Below are positions 63,405 to 64,000 of a DNA stretch of 64,000 nucleotides, in pieces. This DNA comes from Brevibacillus choshinensis (GTDB taxonomy: Bacteria; Bacillota; Bacilli; Brevibacillales; Brevibacillaceae). Location of the stretch: assembly GCF_016811915.1 (NCBI RefSeq), contig NZ_CP069127.1:3137001-3201000 (forward strand), in the 5' to 3' direction. How positions within the stretch are numbered: position 1 is the stretch's first letter; the number at the start of each line of letters is the position of its first letter. The notes beneath the pieces were generated by a model, which was not told the DNA's origin, searched no databases, and saw only the letters and a list, made by a program, of their open reading frames with translations. The position numbers and the translations under genes were made by a program.

Positions 63405-64000
63405 TCACTCGATGATATTTTCCAATATGCCAAGCCCGGTGATTTCCAGCTGCACGATGTCTCCCGGCAACAGCCAGCGATGCACGTCAGGCCCTAATTC
63501 AAGCAGGCATCCCGTTCCCACAGTTCCGGAGCCAATCACATCCCCCGGATACAGCGTAACGCCATCTGAAGCCCGTTCGATCATCTGTCCAAAGGTGTAA
63601 TAGATGTCTTTGAAATTGCCCCGGGAGAGCTCCGTTCCATTCACTCTGGCGACCATCTCCAGATTATGCCGCTCACCGATGCGATACGGGTCCAATTCGT
63701 CCTTAGTCACGAGATACGGTCCTATCGAGGTGGCAAAGTCTTTTCCCTTGGCAGGACCCAGACCGATTTTGGATTCCTTCATTTGGAGATCACGCGCCGA
63801 CCAGTCATTTAAGATTGAATAGCCAAAAATGTATTCTTCTGCATCCACGGCTCGAATATTCTTGCCTTCCTTGCCGATGACGCACGCGATCTCGAGCTCG
63901 TAATCCAACCATTGGCAGCTGGGTGGTTTTGCAATTCTGGTACCAGTGCCTGAGATGACTTGATGATTGGTAAAATAAAACGCGGGGATTTCGTACCAGG
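63405..64000 (-). CDS. Fumarylacetoacetate hydrolase family protein (5' end beyond window)
   Basis: The frame is open through the right edge; about 198 C-terminal residues are visible. The metal ligands are in WLDYELEIACVIGKEGK (Glu-x-Glu) and NDWSARDLQ (Asp), with KGKDFATSIGPYLVTKDEL and the late GDVIGSGTVGTGCLLELG box. The family cleaves or hydrates/isomerises acyl-pyruvate-type beta-diketones in aromatic catabolism. The C-terminus fits the ring-cleavage-product hydrolase group. It lies about 200 bases right of the small zinc-ribbon-like gene on the same strand. Confidence 0.92.
   Translation of the reverse strand, partial: WYEIPAFYFTNHQVISGTGTRIAKPPSCQWLDYELEIACVIGKEGKNIRAVDAEEYIFGYSILNDWSARDLQMKESKIGLGPAKGKDFATSIGPYLVTKDELDPYRIGERHNLEMVARVNGTELSRGNFKDIYYTFGQMIERASDGVTLYPGDVIGSGTVGTGCLLELGPDVHRWLLPGDIVQLEITGLGILENIIE

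Overview
The window reads as chromosome of an aerobic, spore-forming, moderate-GC Firmicute, most like Brevibacillus or another Paenibacillaceae. The evidence is a Tlp-type spore protein gene, strong AGGAGG ribosome sites with many TTG/GTG starts, lipoprotein solute-binding proteins, YczE/YebC/BCCT homologues, and many dipeptide-type ABC transporters. The genus is inferred from gene content only. No rRNA, tRNA, CRISPR array or intact mobile element was seen.

Left part (1-18.6 kb). This is housekeeping and small-protein territory: mnmA (tRNA thiolation), tlp, a DUF952 protein, a glycerophosphodiesterase, a Nudix hydrolase, alpha/beta hydrolases, an SRAP/YedK DNA-protein crosslink protein, a bile-acid-symporter-family carrier, yebC, a YczE-like membrane protein and a metallophosphoesterase. 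A tandem pair of class 3 lipases follows, the first of which has lost its catalytic Ser and His. From 16.2 to 18.6 kb there is a decaying patch: a lipoprotein gene with two apparent frameshifts, orphan fragments and small ORFs.

Middle part (18.6-45.5 kb). An eight-gene operon (RraA-like protein, peptide-type binding protein, nitrilase-family amidase, OppBCDF transporter, creatininase-family amidohydrolase) lies on the minus strand. A textbook sigma-54 promoter precedes it, and a divergent PrpR-type sigma-54 activator is encoded next to it. I infer an inducible uptake-and-hydrolysis system for an unidentified amide-containing compound. Next come a secreted PheC-like protein without a lipobox, a truncated KptA, an aldo/keto reductase with a divergent SgrR-like regulator, and an NhaC-type carrier/amidohydrolase/two-TM-protein operon with an XRE-cupin regulator. 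The rest is a MocR regulator divergent from a nitroreductase, an FMN reductase, a chemoreceptor, an SDR, and a zinc alcohol dehydrogenase divergent from a TetR regulator.

Right part (45.5-64 kb). A MerR regulator with a perfect operator dyad is translationally overlapped with an Acr3-like carrier. Then come gene remnants (an RCC1 repeat and others), an HhH-GPD-like protein, a BCCT carrier and an alpha/beta hydrolase. The right end holds a second peptide/nickel-type ABC operon. Its ATPases are fused into one chain, two close paralogues of a flavin-dependent LLM oxidoreductase flank the transporter, and a DinB protein and a LysR regulator accompany it; I infer uptake and oxidative use of a small organic substrate. 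The window ends inside a fumarylacetoacetate-hydrolase-family gene.
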